39,638 bases of DNA. Origin: Methanobacteriota archaeon (lineage in GTDB: Archaea; Methanobacteriota; Methanobacteria; Methanobacteriales; Methanobacteriaceae). Below are positions 10,341 to 17,657 of this stretch, one piece after another. Position numbers and translations under genes: made by a program. Below the pieces are notes generated by a model. It did not search any database and was not told the DNA's origin. It worked only from the letters and a program-made list of their open reading frames with translations. Where the stretch lies: contig JAEZAV010000001.1 in NCBI GenBank assembly GCA_023430285.1, positions 1 to 39,638 of the forward strand, written 5' to 3'. The number at the start of each line of letters is the position of its first letter. The first letter of the stretch is position 1.

Positions 10341-10883
10341 TTAATATGATCTTGCTAACTTTCCAAACGGAGATTCTTCTATATGTATATTAGGACTATT
10401 ATCAATTTCTTGGACTTTTTTGTATTTTTCAATATCAAAATCAATACAATTTTTACTCATTACCCTATTTTTCTGAGCATTTTTGAAATAACCGGATAGT
10501 TTTACTACACCAGAATATCCTTCATTCTCTAAATACACTGCAAATTGTCGTGCTGAAAATGTATAACAAAGAACATGGCCTTCTTTAAGACCATATGGGA
10601 AATCAATTCGTTTAGTTTGAGATATCCAAAAGGAATTATTATTATGATAGCCTTCTTTTAAATTAAGAGGTTTATCATTTACACAGAAGTCACTTTTAAT
10701 CACTGCAACAGAACGATATCCTGAGTTAAACACACTTAACTGTATTACATGCTGATTAGTAAGGACTACATCTATATCTACTTCTATCTTTCTTTTATTT
10801 TGACGATAAGAATATACTAAACTGATTAAGGACAATATGATTGCAAAAGCAGAAATAATATATTGTATAATCTCAGGACTCAT
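10341..10883 (-). CDS. Membrane-anchored protein coupled to the Type IIG enzyme
   Basis: A 180-residue protein. One N-terminal hydrophobic segment (about residues 5-25, I-I-Q-Y-I-I-S-A-F-A-I-I-L-S-L-I-S-L-V-Y) is followed by R-Q-N-K-R-K, which points to a single anchor with a cytoplasmic C-terminal part. That part is rich in beta-type residues (V-I-Q-L-S-V-F-N-S-G-Y-R-S-V-A) and resembles a small beta-sandwich. Its ATG lies inside the end of the restriction-modification gene, overlapping by 11 bases in another frame, so it depends on that gene for translation. I do not recognise the family. The tight overlap suggests an accessory part of the same defence unit. Confidence 0.65.
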   Translation of the reverse strand: MSPEIIQYIISAFAIILSLISLVYSYRQNKRKIEVDIDVVLTNQHVIQLSVFNSGYRSVAVIKSDFCVNDKPLNLKEGYHNNNSFWISQTKRIDFPYGLKEGHVLCYTFSARQFAVYLENEGYSGVVKLSGYFKNAQKNRVMSKNCIDFDIEKYKKVQEIDNSPNIHIEESPFGKLARSY

Positions 10884-13800
10884 TTAAACTCTCTTCAATA
10901 ATCTTTATTTCATCAGCAGATAGCCCATATAACCCATAAACCATCTGATTGATCGTTTTGTCTGTCTCGTTGATTTGTAATAGTAAAGGATCAATGATTG
11001 AAATACTTTTTTCAAACTCTTCTTTAAGTATTTGATAATTCTCTCTAGATTTTACATTTACTTTCTTCTTTTTAACCTCAATTAAGAAGTTTTCAAATGA
11101 TAATTCATAATATTTTTCCAATTTCTGTGAAAGTTTTTCAATATGAAAAGTATGTACAATCCAGTCACTAAATGAATTTATTTCAGCCTGGAGATCTTTA
11201 TTAAGTTTTAACATTTCATTACTTTTTTGAATGAACTGTTGCTTTTCCAAGATTGTAGCAGGGCAAATGGGAAATTGTTGCACATATTGTTTAATAAACC
11301 TCAATCTTTTCCCGTATAATTTGGGACTTATTTGTTTGAATATCCAATAAATTAAATTTGAATTTAATAAAGCCAATAAAAATTCCAATTGATATTCTTC
11401 ATTTTCTGAAGTTAGCATATAACATGTATTCAATAAAAATAATTTTTGGTCATCTATTGAAAAAGAAGGACTAGGAACCATTTCAGTCCAAATAATTTTC
11501 TTTTCTTCGAATTTTGGATAATATTCTACAGTATCTTGAATTTCAAACCATTTATAATCCCCAGGTTTTCGTCCAATTACTTGACCATCATTTTTAGGAG
11601 TTAATTCATCTTCAAATCTCATTAGATAAGATTTAATAACAGGATAATGATCAATATCTGTATTACGTGGTGGGAATATCAAATATAAATTTTTAAATTG
11701 TAGACGCCATTTGAGGATATTAACTCCTTTAACTAATGGTTTTATTAGATCCTTATTTTTCATGTCTCCATTAATTAGTTCATTTTTGGTATTTTCATCA
11801 ATAACAAATGCTTTATTATACCCTGTTTTTATACCATAATAAATGTTTAAATCATGAATTTCTTTCAATTTCGAGCACTTGTTGTATATCTTCTCTTTTA
11901 AACTAACGACATCAGGATTTTCAAAACTCCAAAATTCATCATCCATTTTATTTTGTGAAATTTCATATTTATTATTGAAAAGTATTTTACTATCTGGAAT
12001 GGCTTTGCATTTTCTTATTATTATGGTACAAGAAAGAACAACTGCATTTTCAAAAGCTTTCTCTGAATGATAAATGTATTCTTTAAATTGATATTCAAGA
12101 ATTAAATTCCTTAAATTTTTACCATATTTAGTATTCGTAAATCGATCCGAACAAATAAAAGCAAACATTCCGCCATATTTCAATAAGTTAAGACCTTTTT
12201 CAAAGAAGTATACAAAAAGATCAGCTGCACCACTGTATGTTTTGTAATGATCCTTTAAGTAAGGTTTAATCTCTTTGATTTTTTCTTGTCTTACATAAGG
12301 TGGGTTTCCAATTATTACATCAAAACCGCCATTTTGAAAAATTTCAGGGAATTCTGTTTCCCATATAAAAGGTTTATCAGTAAATTCAATATCTTCAATC
12401 AATGAATTACCACATTTTATGTTCTTTTCAAGGTCCGGTAACTTCCTTTTTTCTTGACAAACTTTTAAGAATAATGCCAATTTAGTTATCTCTACTGATT
12501 CTTCATTTAAATCTACGCCAAATATATTACTGATTAATATTTTTCTCCTTGCAGATACTTCATCGAAGTATGAATCGAGTTTAATATGTGTAGCGGTTCG
12601 TTTAATTTTGTCCTTACCCTTTCCACCTTTTGTTTCAATTTTAGATATTGATATCTTTTTTTTAAAGTCGTAGATAAATTTATGAATTTCTAACAAAATA
12701 TCAGATGCTTTGTTTAAAAATGCTCCAGACCCACAAGCAGGATCAATTATTTTTATGTTCATGACTTTAGATTCAAGTATTTCAATTTCTTCAAAAGAAG
12801 AATACTCTTGGATTAGGTCAGACACTGTTTTTGTATTTCCACTTTTGCTTAAGTACGGAATAATTGTATTTCTACATATGTAATCCGTGATGTAGTCTGG
12901 CGTGTAAAATATGCCTTCTTTTTTCCTTCTACCTTTAGAATCTTCTTTAAGTTCTTCAATGTCCCCTATACTATTTTCAAAGACGTGTCCTAGGATGTTA
13001 ACATCTAATTCAGTAGAAAAATCGAATGTAGCTATTGTGAGCATGTTGCGATAAATAGGATTTACTTTTTCACCATAAGGGCCAAGATTATTGTTTACGT
13101 CCTTTTCATATTCTTGAAATTTCCAATCTTGGTAAACATCATCAAAGAAAGTTTGATCTTCCACTATATCTCTTATTTTAAGATGATCAATGTCTTCAGC
13201 AAATATTCCCCCATTGTAGGATGAGATCTTTTTATAGTCGTTTCCCTCATTAATATCCAAAAATAGTTCATTTAATCGTTGCCAGATACTTCCATGCCTT
13301 AAATTTCCTTTCAGTATTGGAGTTAAAATGGTATCTGTGGATATTTGTGCGGGCAGGAGATCTATGTCTTCTGCGAAACAAATAAACATGTATCTGTTCA
13401 TTATCATCTGTGCATAATGGATTGCATCAAGCCGAGATAATTTATTGAATTCTTCAAACTCCTTGATGAGCATTAAACGAGTTTCATTGTATAATTTGTA
13501 AAACTCTTTTTCGAGTTTTCTCTCTATAACTACAGTGTTATCCATTAAATTATCAATATAATCTGTTTCGATGTAGCTCTCCTTTGAGAAAGATAGCATG
13601 AAATAGGAGAAGGTTGTTTTATCTAATAGTTCACTTGCAGTAAATGATATGTAATGTCCTTTCTTATGCCAATTATAAAGCCGGAACTCATTATAATTTG
13701 ATACTAATATCCAGTCAATATCTCCAGTATGTTGGGCATAATCAAAAGCTTGATCAACAGGAGTTCGTTTATCATTAACCCTGTTCTGATTTTTGTCTAA

Positions 13801-14106
13801 ATCCGATTTCTGATCTTTAAGTTCTACAACCATGAACTTTTTATCACCAGATTTAAGTATAAACTCGCTTTTACCTCTCCCATGTTCTTCTTTCTCATCA
13901 ACAAGAACATTTTCATCAAGATTATAACCTAAAATTCCTTTCAACCAAACTTCATAAAAATAAATGTAATTCTTAGTTTCAGCCTCAAATTGGCCTTCTT
14001 CCAATTTCTCAATATGCTTCAAAATAAGGTCATGCTTTGAAGGGGTTAACTTAAAATTCTTAGAATATTTCCGCATTAAAGTTTGATTGAAAAGATCATT
14101 TTTCAT
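10873..14106 (-). CDS. Type IIG restriction-modification enzyme (Eco57I family)
   Basis: A single 1077-residue chain with nuclease, methyltransferase and specificity parts. Residues 77-97 carry the PD-(D/E)xK-like site (G-R-G-K-S-E-F-I-L then M-V-V-E-L-K-D-Q, with E95 and K97), followed by V-D-Q-A-F-D-Y-A. A long helical connector leads to E-G-I-F-Y-T-P (397-403). The methyltransferase shows DPACGSGAF (455-463), V-D-L-N-E-E-S (531-537) and NPPYV (601-605), an N6-adenine type. The C-terminal third (about 740-1000) looks like a TaqI-type target-recognition region (L-L-N-S-N-L-I-Y-W-I-F). GGGGTTA lies just before the ATG. Convergent to the first system. Target sequence unknown. Confidence 0.9.
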   Translation of the reverse strand: MKNDLFNQTLMRKYSKNFKLTPSKHDLILKHIEKLEEGQFEAETKNYIYFYEVWLKGILGYNLDENVLVDEKEEHGRGKSEFILKSGDKKFMVVELKDQKSDLDKNQNRVNDKRTPVDQAFDYAQHTGDIDWILVSNYNEFRLYNWHKKGHYISFTASELLDKTTFSYFMLSFSKESYIETDYIDNLMDNTVVIERKLEKEFYKLYNETRLMLIKEFEEFNKLSRLDAIHYAQMIMNRYMFICFAEDIDLLPAQISTDTILTPILKGNLRHGSIWQRLNELFLDINEGNDYKKISSYNGGIFAEDIDHLKIRDIVEDQTFFDDVYQDWKFQEYEKDVNNNLGPYGEKVNPIYRNMLTIATFDFSTELDVNILGHVFENSIGDIEELKEDSKGRRKKEGIFYTPDYITDYICRNTIIPYLSKSGNTKTVSDLIQEYSSFEEIEILESKVMNIKIIDPACGSGAFLNKASDILLEIHKFIYDFKKKISISKIETKGGKGKDKIKRTATHIKLDSYFDEVSARRKILISNIFGVDLNEESVEITKLALFLKVCQEKRKLPDLEKNIKCGNSLIEDIEFTDKPFIWETEFPEIFQNGGFDVIIGNPPYVRQEKIKEIKPYLKDHYKTYSGAADLFVYFFEKGLNLLKYGGMFAFICSDRFTNTKYGKNLRNLILEYQFKEYIYHSEKAFENAVVLSCTIIIRKCKAIPDSKILFNNKYEISQNKMDDEFWSFENPDVVSLKEKIYNKCSKLKEIHDLNIYYGIKTGYNKAFVIDENTKNELINGDMKNKDLIKPLVKGVNILKWRLQFKNLYLIFPPRNTDIDHYPVIKSYLMRFEDELTPKNDGQVIGRKPGDYKWFEIQDTVEYYPKFEEKKIIWTEMVPSPSFSIDDQKLFLLNTCYMLTSENEEYQLEFLLALLNSNLIYWIFKQISPKLYGKRLRFIKQYVQQFPICPATILEKQQFIQKSNEMLKLNKDLQAEINSFSDWIVHTFHIEKLSQKLEKYYELSFENFLIEVKKKKVNVKSRENYQILKEEFEKSISIIDPLLLQINETDKTINQMVYGLYGLSADEIKIIEESLNES

Positions 14107-14181
14107 TAACCCCAGTTTTATAATGTAATATAATTAAAATTTATGGAATAAATTTATAATAAAAAATTACCCTATTAAACG

Positions 14182-14208
14182 ACTCGAAAAACTCGAAAAA
14201 CTTAGACA
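14182..14208 (-). repeat. Outlying copy (A) of the 9-bp-step repeat
   Basis: Two identical 9-mers ACTCGAAAA (14182-14190 and 14191-14199) and a third related step, the same 27-bp core that recurs in the array to the right. Sequence after it (TTACAAA, then AGTAAC and CCC around 14250-14285) also resembles the region after copy D. It lies upstream of the Type IIG gene and downstream of the zinc-ribbon pair. Confidence 0.65.
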
Positions 14209-14328
14209 CCAAATCAAGTGTTTAATTTGATTTAAATAAAATGAAAGGATTACAAATAGTTTATAGTAACTTAAATCACCCTTAAATATTATTCATAGCC
14301 TAAATGTAGTTTAAAATGATCAATATTA

Positions 14329-14556
14329 TCAAATTTTAGGTGAGGAATACCAAATTATCAAATCAATTATGATAACTATAAAAATTCCTATTATACCCAT
14401 TGCAAGAAATAAGATTAAGCCACCTATTACATTAAATGCTATGAGTTTTGGTAGGGGTAATTTCCTGACTTTCAATTCTTGGGTTGATACTCCACAGTTA
14501 GGACAATATTCGTAGTTGGATTCTATTTCCTTTCCACATATAACACATTTTTTCAT
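14329..14556 (-). CDS. Zinc-ribbon membrane protein (second of a pair)
   Basis: A 75-residue protein starting MKKCVICGKEIE, with a four-Cys zinc ribbon (C-V-I-C-G and C-P-N-C-G, about residues 4-23) and then two hydrophobic segments (about 35-55 and 53-70) ending Y-S-S-P-K-I. The ATG at 14556 is chosen because the zinc ribbon starts there, as is usual in this protein type; AAGG lies about nine bases upstream. An upstream extension to 14631 would overlap the preceding gene and adds no recognisable sequence. Such ribbon-plus-membrane proteins are frequent in Methanobacteriales; their role is not known. Likely cotranscribed with the gene 37 bases upstream. Confidence 0.7.
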   Translation of the reverse strand: MKKCVICGKEIESNYEYCPNCGVSTQELKVRKLPLPKLIAFNVIGGLILFLAMGIIGIFIVIIIDLIIWYSSPKI

Positions 14557-14593
14557 TTTAACAACCTTTTTATCATAATCAACGAAAGAACTA

Positions 14594-14866
14594 TTAAAAA
14601 AAGTAATTATTCTTTTTTGACTGGTGATCATTATACAAAATATAGATAACAGCTATTATCAAACCTGCAACTGCAAATAAAATTCCTAAAAACCAATAAA
14701 AAGCGACAGGAATTAAAATTAATAATGCAACTGATTCCCAATCCTTTAATTTTTTAGTATCTTTTTTTTTCAGATCCTTCTTTTTATTAGTAGAACTTAT
14801 TTTTATACCACATTCACTACAATAGTCTCCTTCTTCTATTTCTGCTCCACATTCCTTACAATACAA
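14594..14866 (-). CDS. Zinc-ribbon membrane protein (first of a pair)
   Basis: A 90-residue protein reading YCKECGAEIEEGDYCSECG at the N-terminus (a four-Cys ribbon), a Lys-rich linker (K-K-K-D-L-K-K-K-D-T-K-K) and then about 45 hydrophobic residues forming two probable membrane helices, ending in a charged tail. Two starts compete: a GTG at 14875 that would sit inside the ribosome site, and a TTG at 14866 that lies five bases after GGGGGTGG. The TTG is preferred and gives the ribbon its usual position right after the initiator. The upstream region contains repeat copy B of the array, which could therefore influence this promoter. Confidence 0.7.
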   Translation of the reverse strand: MYCKECGAEIEEGDYCSECGIKISSTNKKKDLKKKDTKKLKDWESVALLILIPVAFYWFLGILFAVAGLIIAVIYILYNDHQSKKNNYFF

Positions 14867-16000
14867 ATTAACCACCCCCTATATGTATTATATAATTATC
14901 ATTATATCAGATTATTTTAAATTCTCCTTGAGGCGGAGTCGCAAAAGTCGTAAAACTCACGATGTACTTTATACTTTAATAGTCATTTAAACTTTTAATA
15001 ATCGTTTAAAATTACATAAAAACATTTAGAATTTCCCCAATATTAAATTAATCGAATTATATCTTCTTAAATTCATTTTGAATTATGAAAATAGTTTGAA
15101 ATGTTTATGTTATAATAAATTGCTTAAAAACCACCCTCCCCATATAATGGCGTCCAGAAAGTCCAGAAACTCACGCTATACTCTAATGGTTATTACTCAA
15201 ATACTCTTCAAATTTGCCTACTCAAAGACTTAAATAGCATTTAGCCTTTCCTTGATAGTAAATTAATCTTGAATAATTATCTTAATTTTAAAAAAATCAA
15301 CAATACGGCATTTAATTTAAATTTTCAAAAATCCATTTTCACATTTTAGATTACCTAATAAGCGACTGTAAGAACTGAAAAAACTCATAGCTTACAAAGT
15401 TGTCTAAAAGTAACATAAAGCCCATATGATACTCAAAATAATTTTATATTATTTAGCTTATCTTAATAAATCCCCATAGATCATTTAAAATTACTAATAA
15501 CAAATTAAAGAACTATCTGATTTATTATTCATTTGTCCTATAACAGCATCCCGAAACTCCCAAAACTTACGCCATAACCATATGTTTATTCATCAAACAT
15601 CCTTTTATTAGTCTATTAAAAGTTACTATATTATTTAGCTTTTCCCCAATAGTAAATTAAACTAATATAATATAGTTTAAATTTAAAAAAAATCAACTAT
15701 AGAACATTTAATTTTAAACAATCATGAACAAAAAAATTAACCCTCCTAATAAACGACTGGACGAACTGGACATGTTTATGAATTATTGTTCTATGCAAAA
15801 TAGTTATTAAACCAATTTTAACAACAATATAAATTTTTAAGGTGATTATGTCGCAAATTTTGTAACACTGATTAAATTTAGTTAAATTGATAAAAAAAAA
15901 TTATTATGATGATTTTCCATTATGAATCTCACCATAAATTCCAAAAAATTATGAGTTATATACTAATGCTTACTAAAAATTTGGATTATATCCATAATTG
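14867..16000 (-). repeat. Degenerate ~210-bp non-coding tandem array with 9-bp-step cores
   Basis: This 1.1-kb stretch has no ordinary gene. Six copies of a 27-bp core are seen at 14937-14963 (B), 15151-15177 (C), 15365-15391 (D), 15547-15573 (E), 15756-15782 (F) and 15929-15955 (H, weak); copy A lies at 14182. Core-to-core spacings are 214, 214, 182, 209 and 173 bp. Each core has three 9-bp steps of the form N-N-T-(C/G)-N-N-A-A-A, the third close to ACTCACGCT. A second conserved block, TTTAG..TTTCCCCAATAG, begins at 15025 (B), 15240 (C), 15452 (D) and 15634 (E), keeping nearly the same offsets. Strand is given as minus because on that strand all cores share one reading phase. Function unknown. 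Confidence 0.7.
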
Positions 16001-16474
16001 TTAATCTAATGATTCAGAAAATATTTCTTCATCAACAGCATAAGGATCTGTTAGGTTTAGCCAATTACGATATTCTTTTCTGATAATTTTATTTAATACC
16101 AAAAAATCAATCGAATTATTTATTGACCTATAATCATGGATTTTTAAAGTGGTTTTGATGAAGTTTCGGAGTTCTTTATCATTGATCTCATCTTTACATA
16201 AAAAAGTCTTGTCGAATTCCCTAAGAAGATTTTTTTGTCGTTTTGAAAAATTGTGCGTTTTAGTTACTTCTGTTTGGACACCTTCCGCTCCAGGCAATAT
16301 GCTAATTTTTGTAGGATAATCTTTGTAATTTTCGGTAGCTAAATACAGTTTCATAGCTTTAGACAACTCTTTTTCAATATTGCCATATTTTTTACCAAAT
16401 TTTTCTTGAATACACCTCTTAAAATCAAAAAGTAGTGTTTCATCTTTAAATCTTGTACCAAATATAGGAGACAT
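16001..16474 (-). CDS. Hypothetical protein, possible RHH-type DNA-binding N-terminus
   Basis: A 157-residue charged protein, last gene of the five-gene mini-operon. GGGGGAG lies six bases before its ATG, and the stop codon of the preceding gene lies inside that stretch, two bases from the start. The N-terminal 45 residues (T-R-F-K-D-E-T-L-L-F-D-F-K then K-K-Y-G-N-I-E-K-E-L-S-K-A-M-K-L-Y-L) have the pattern of a short strand and two helices seen in ribbon-helix-helix proteins of archaeal mobile elements; the C-terminal half (about 80-145) is helical and could be a winged helix. This fold guess is inference; I do not recognise the family. Confidence 0.6.
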   Translation of the reverse strand: MSPIFGTRFKDETLLFDFKRCIQEKFGKKYGNIEKELSKAMKLYLATENYKDYPTKISILPGAEGVQTEVTKTHNFSKRQKNLLREFDKTFLCKDEINDKELRNFIKTTLKIHDYRSINNSIDFLVLNKIIRKEYRNWLNLTDPYAVDEEIFSESLD

Positions 16475-16476
16475 TA

Positions 16477-17013
16477 CTATCTCCCCCTTGCAAAAAGATG
16501 TTTAACATCTCCAAGTATTTTCGCTGGAATGTTAAACATTTGTTGTAATAAAATTCTCGATAATTTCAGAATCGTTATTTTAATATAAAATATAGAAAAT
16601 AAATAATAGATTTTAATATTCCTAATTATATTTTCTAAGTTATTATATTTATAATTTATTATTGAATTTATTGAAAAAAATGATTGATTTTTTAATTTTA
16701 AGATAGATGTCAGATAAACGCACATTTTTTGAGATGTACCATAAAAGTCGTTTATTTGATCATTTTGATCCAGATGAAAAATCTTAGATTTGAAACTGTT
16801 GATTTGAAAATTTAAATTTATTATTTTAGAATTAATGGTTCTAATCTCAAATATCCCTTTTAATCTTGGATAAATTCGATTATTTGTTTCAGAATCTGAA
16901 TTACTTGTAAATTTTCTGAGTTTTGTATTTTTAAATTCATATTCTGTTTTAAATTGATTAATTGATTTGTAGCTATAGATACTCTTATTAATATTATTAA
17001 CTATAATATTCAT
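16477..17013 (-). CDS. Hypothetical Asn/Ile-rich protein in the mini-operon
   Basis: A 178-residue protein of extreme AT-driven composition (Asn, Ile, Lys, Ser). Its ATG overlaps the TGA of the 45-residue gene before it (ATGA), and GAGGTG lies five bases upstream, which supports real translation. Residues about 130-160 (K-I-Y-Y-L-F-S-I-F-Y-I-K-I-T-I-L) are hydrophobic enough for a membrane or amphipathic segment. No motif is recognised. It ends two bases before the next gene. The low-complexity sequence leaves some chance that it is a decayed gene, but the ribosome site and the four-base overlap argue against that. Confidence 0.5.
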   Translation of the reverse strand: MNIIVNNINKSIYSYKSINQFKTEYEFKNTKLRKFTSNSDSETNNRIYPRLKGIFEIRTINSKIINLNFQINSFKSKIFHLDQNDQINDFYGTSQKMCVYLTSILKLKNQSFFSINSIINYKYNNLENIIRNIKIYYLFSIFYIKITILKLSRILLQQMFNIPAKILGDVKHLFARGR

Positions 17014-17147
17014 GTCGACACCTCATGTGTTAGACCGGAAAAAAGTGGAGTATAAAAAGTTTCGACGCTTTCTCCATCTTTCCAACTTTGTTTATAATTG
17101 AATTCTTCTCTTTTTATTATAATTCTTTCATTTTGCGTTGTTTTCAT
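17010..17147 (-). CDS. 45-residue small protein (third gene of mini-operon)
   Basis: A short frame starting MKTTQNERIIIKREEF and ending L-T-H-E-V-S-T. It begins inside the end of the previous small gene (20-base overlap, different frame) and its TGA overlaps the next ATG by four bases. GGAG sits about ten bases before the ATG. A beta-like N-terminus (E-R-I-I-I-K-R-E-E-F) and W-K-D-G-E-S-V-E-T-F could form a compact sheet. Nothing recognisable by family. The case for it being a gene is its tight fit between two better supported genes. Confidence 0.5.
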   Translation of the reverse strand: MKTTQNERIIIKREEFNYKQSWKDGESVETFYTPLFSGLTHEVST

Positions 17148-17265
17148 CTATTTCAACTCCGCTTAACTCCAGATACTCTTTAATAATATCAAGCGGCACT
17201 GGTGAGTTAACATCATCCTTGTATGTTAAGTAAATATCTTTCAACTTGTCATTAAGGTTATTCAT
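17128..17265 (-). CDS. 45-residue small protein (second gene of mini-operon)
   Basis: A short frame starting MNNLNDKLKDIYLTYKDD and containing S-P-V-P-L-D-I-I-K-E-Y-L-E-L-S-G-V-E-I-D. AGGTGAT lies five bases before the ATG. The ATG overlaps the end of the AbrB-like gene by eight bases in another frame. The protein is acidic and helical, the sort of small partner often found beside AbrB-type regulators, but no family is recognised and a toxin or antitoxin role is only a possibility. Confidence 0.55.
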   Translation of the reverse strand: MNNLNDKLKDIYLTYKDDVNSPVPLDIIKEYLELSGVEIDENNAK

Positions 17266-17440
17266 GTGTATCACCTACGTTAGACATCTTTTTTAAATAT
17301 AATATATCATGATTTCCTTCATCGAGATTCCAAACCATCTTATCACCCTTTTTAAGTTTCATAGAGTTTATCCATGCTTTAGGTACATATACAAAGCAAG
17401 AATTATTGTTTTCTTGTATATTAACTGTCTTAAGTTCCAT
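17258..17440 (-). CDS. AbrB/SpoVT-type transcription factor (first gene of mini-operon)
   Basis: A 60-residue protein with the swapped-hairpin AbrB core: V-N-I-Q-E-N-N-N-S-C-F-V-Y-V-P-K-A-W, then M-K-L-K-K-G-D-K-M-V-W-N-L and I-L-Y-L-K-K-M. AGGAGG lies six bases before the ATG at 17440, which decides this start over an upstream in-frame ATG at 17485 that overlaps the TATA box. AbrB domains bind DNA as dimers and often control their own operon or act as antitoxins. It heads a run of five overlapping or abutting genes (17440 down to 16001), so it may autoregulate them through the palindromic sequence upstream. Confidence 0.75.
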   Translation of the reverse strand: MELKTVNIQENNNSCFVYVPKAWINSMKLKKGDKMVWNLDEGNHDILYLKKMSNVGDTHE

Positions 17441-17487
17441 ATTTTTCCTCCTATATACTAATTCATATAGTAAATACAATTCCATGA

Positions 17488-17495
17488 TATATAAA
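17488..17495 (-). promoter_or_regulatory. TATA box of the AbrB mini-operon
   Basis: On the minus strand TTTATATA lies 48 bases before the AbrB ATG. A start point about 25 bases downstream leaves a leader that just contains AGGAGG. Placed by spacing only. Confidence 0.5.
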
Positions 17496-17513
17496 TTTTT
17501 TTAAAAGAAATTC

Positions 17514-17529
17514 AGCCTATAATTAGGCT
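17514..17529 (-). promoter_or_regulatory. Inverted repeat between recombinase and AbrB operon
   Basis: AGCCTA and TAGGCT (six bases each, four-base loop) lie about 20 bp upstream of the AbrB TATA box and about 130 bp after the recombinase stop. On the minus strand it is followed by TTTCTTTT and a T/A-rich run, so it could end the recombinase transcript. Its place just upstream of the TATA box also fits an AbrB operator. Which one is undecided. Confidence 0.4.
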
Positions 17530-17657
17530 TATTTTACTATTATATATACTTTGAAGCAAAATTAAAATAAATTAATTTAATTAAGGCTTTAAATCTACAA
17601 TCAATCAGAATTAAATCTATGAAAAATTTTGAAATGAAAAATAAAAATAGTAATATA

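Noticed and set aside
10163..10393. Plus-strand frame of 76 codons
   Set aside because: No ribosome site, no recognisable sequence, and its end overlaps the coupled membrane-protein gene on the other strand.
15849..15875. An extra copy (G) of the 9-bp-step core
   Set aside because: Only the first 9-mer (TGTCGCAAA) fits well; it lies 93 bp from copy F, off the unit spacing, and breaks the shared minus-strand reading.
14867..16000. CRISPR array
   Set aside because: The recurring units are about 210 bp with no constant 24-40 bp repeat and no cas genes are near; the short 9-bp steps vary between copies.
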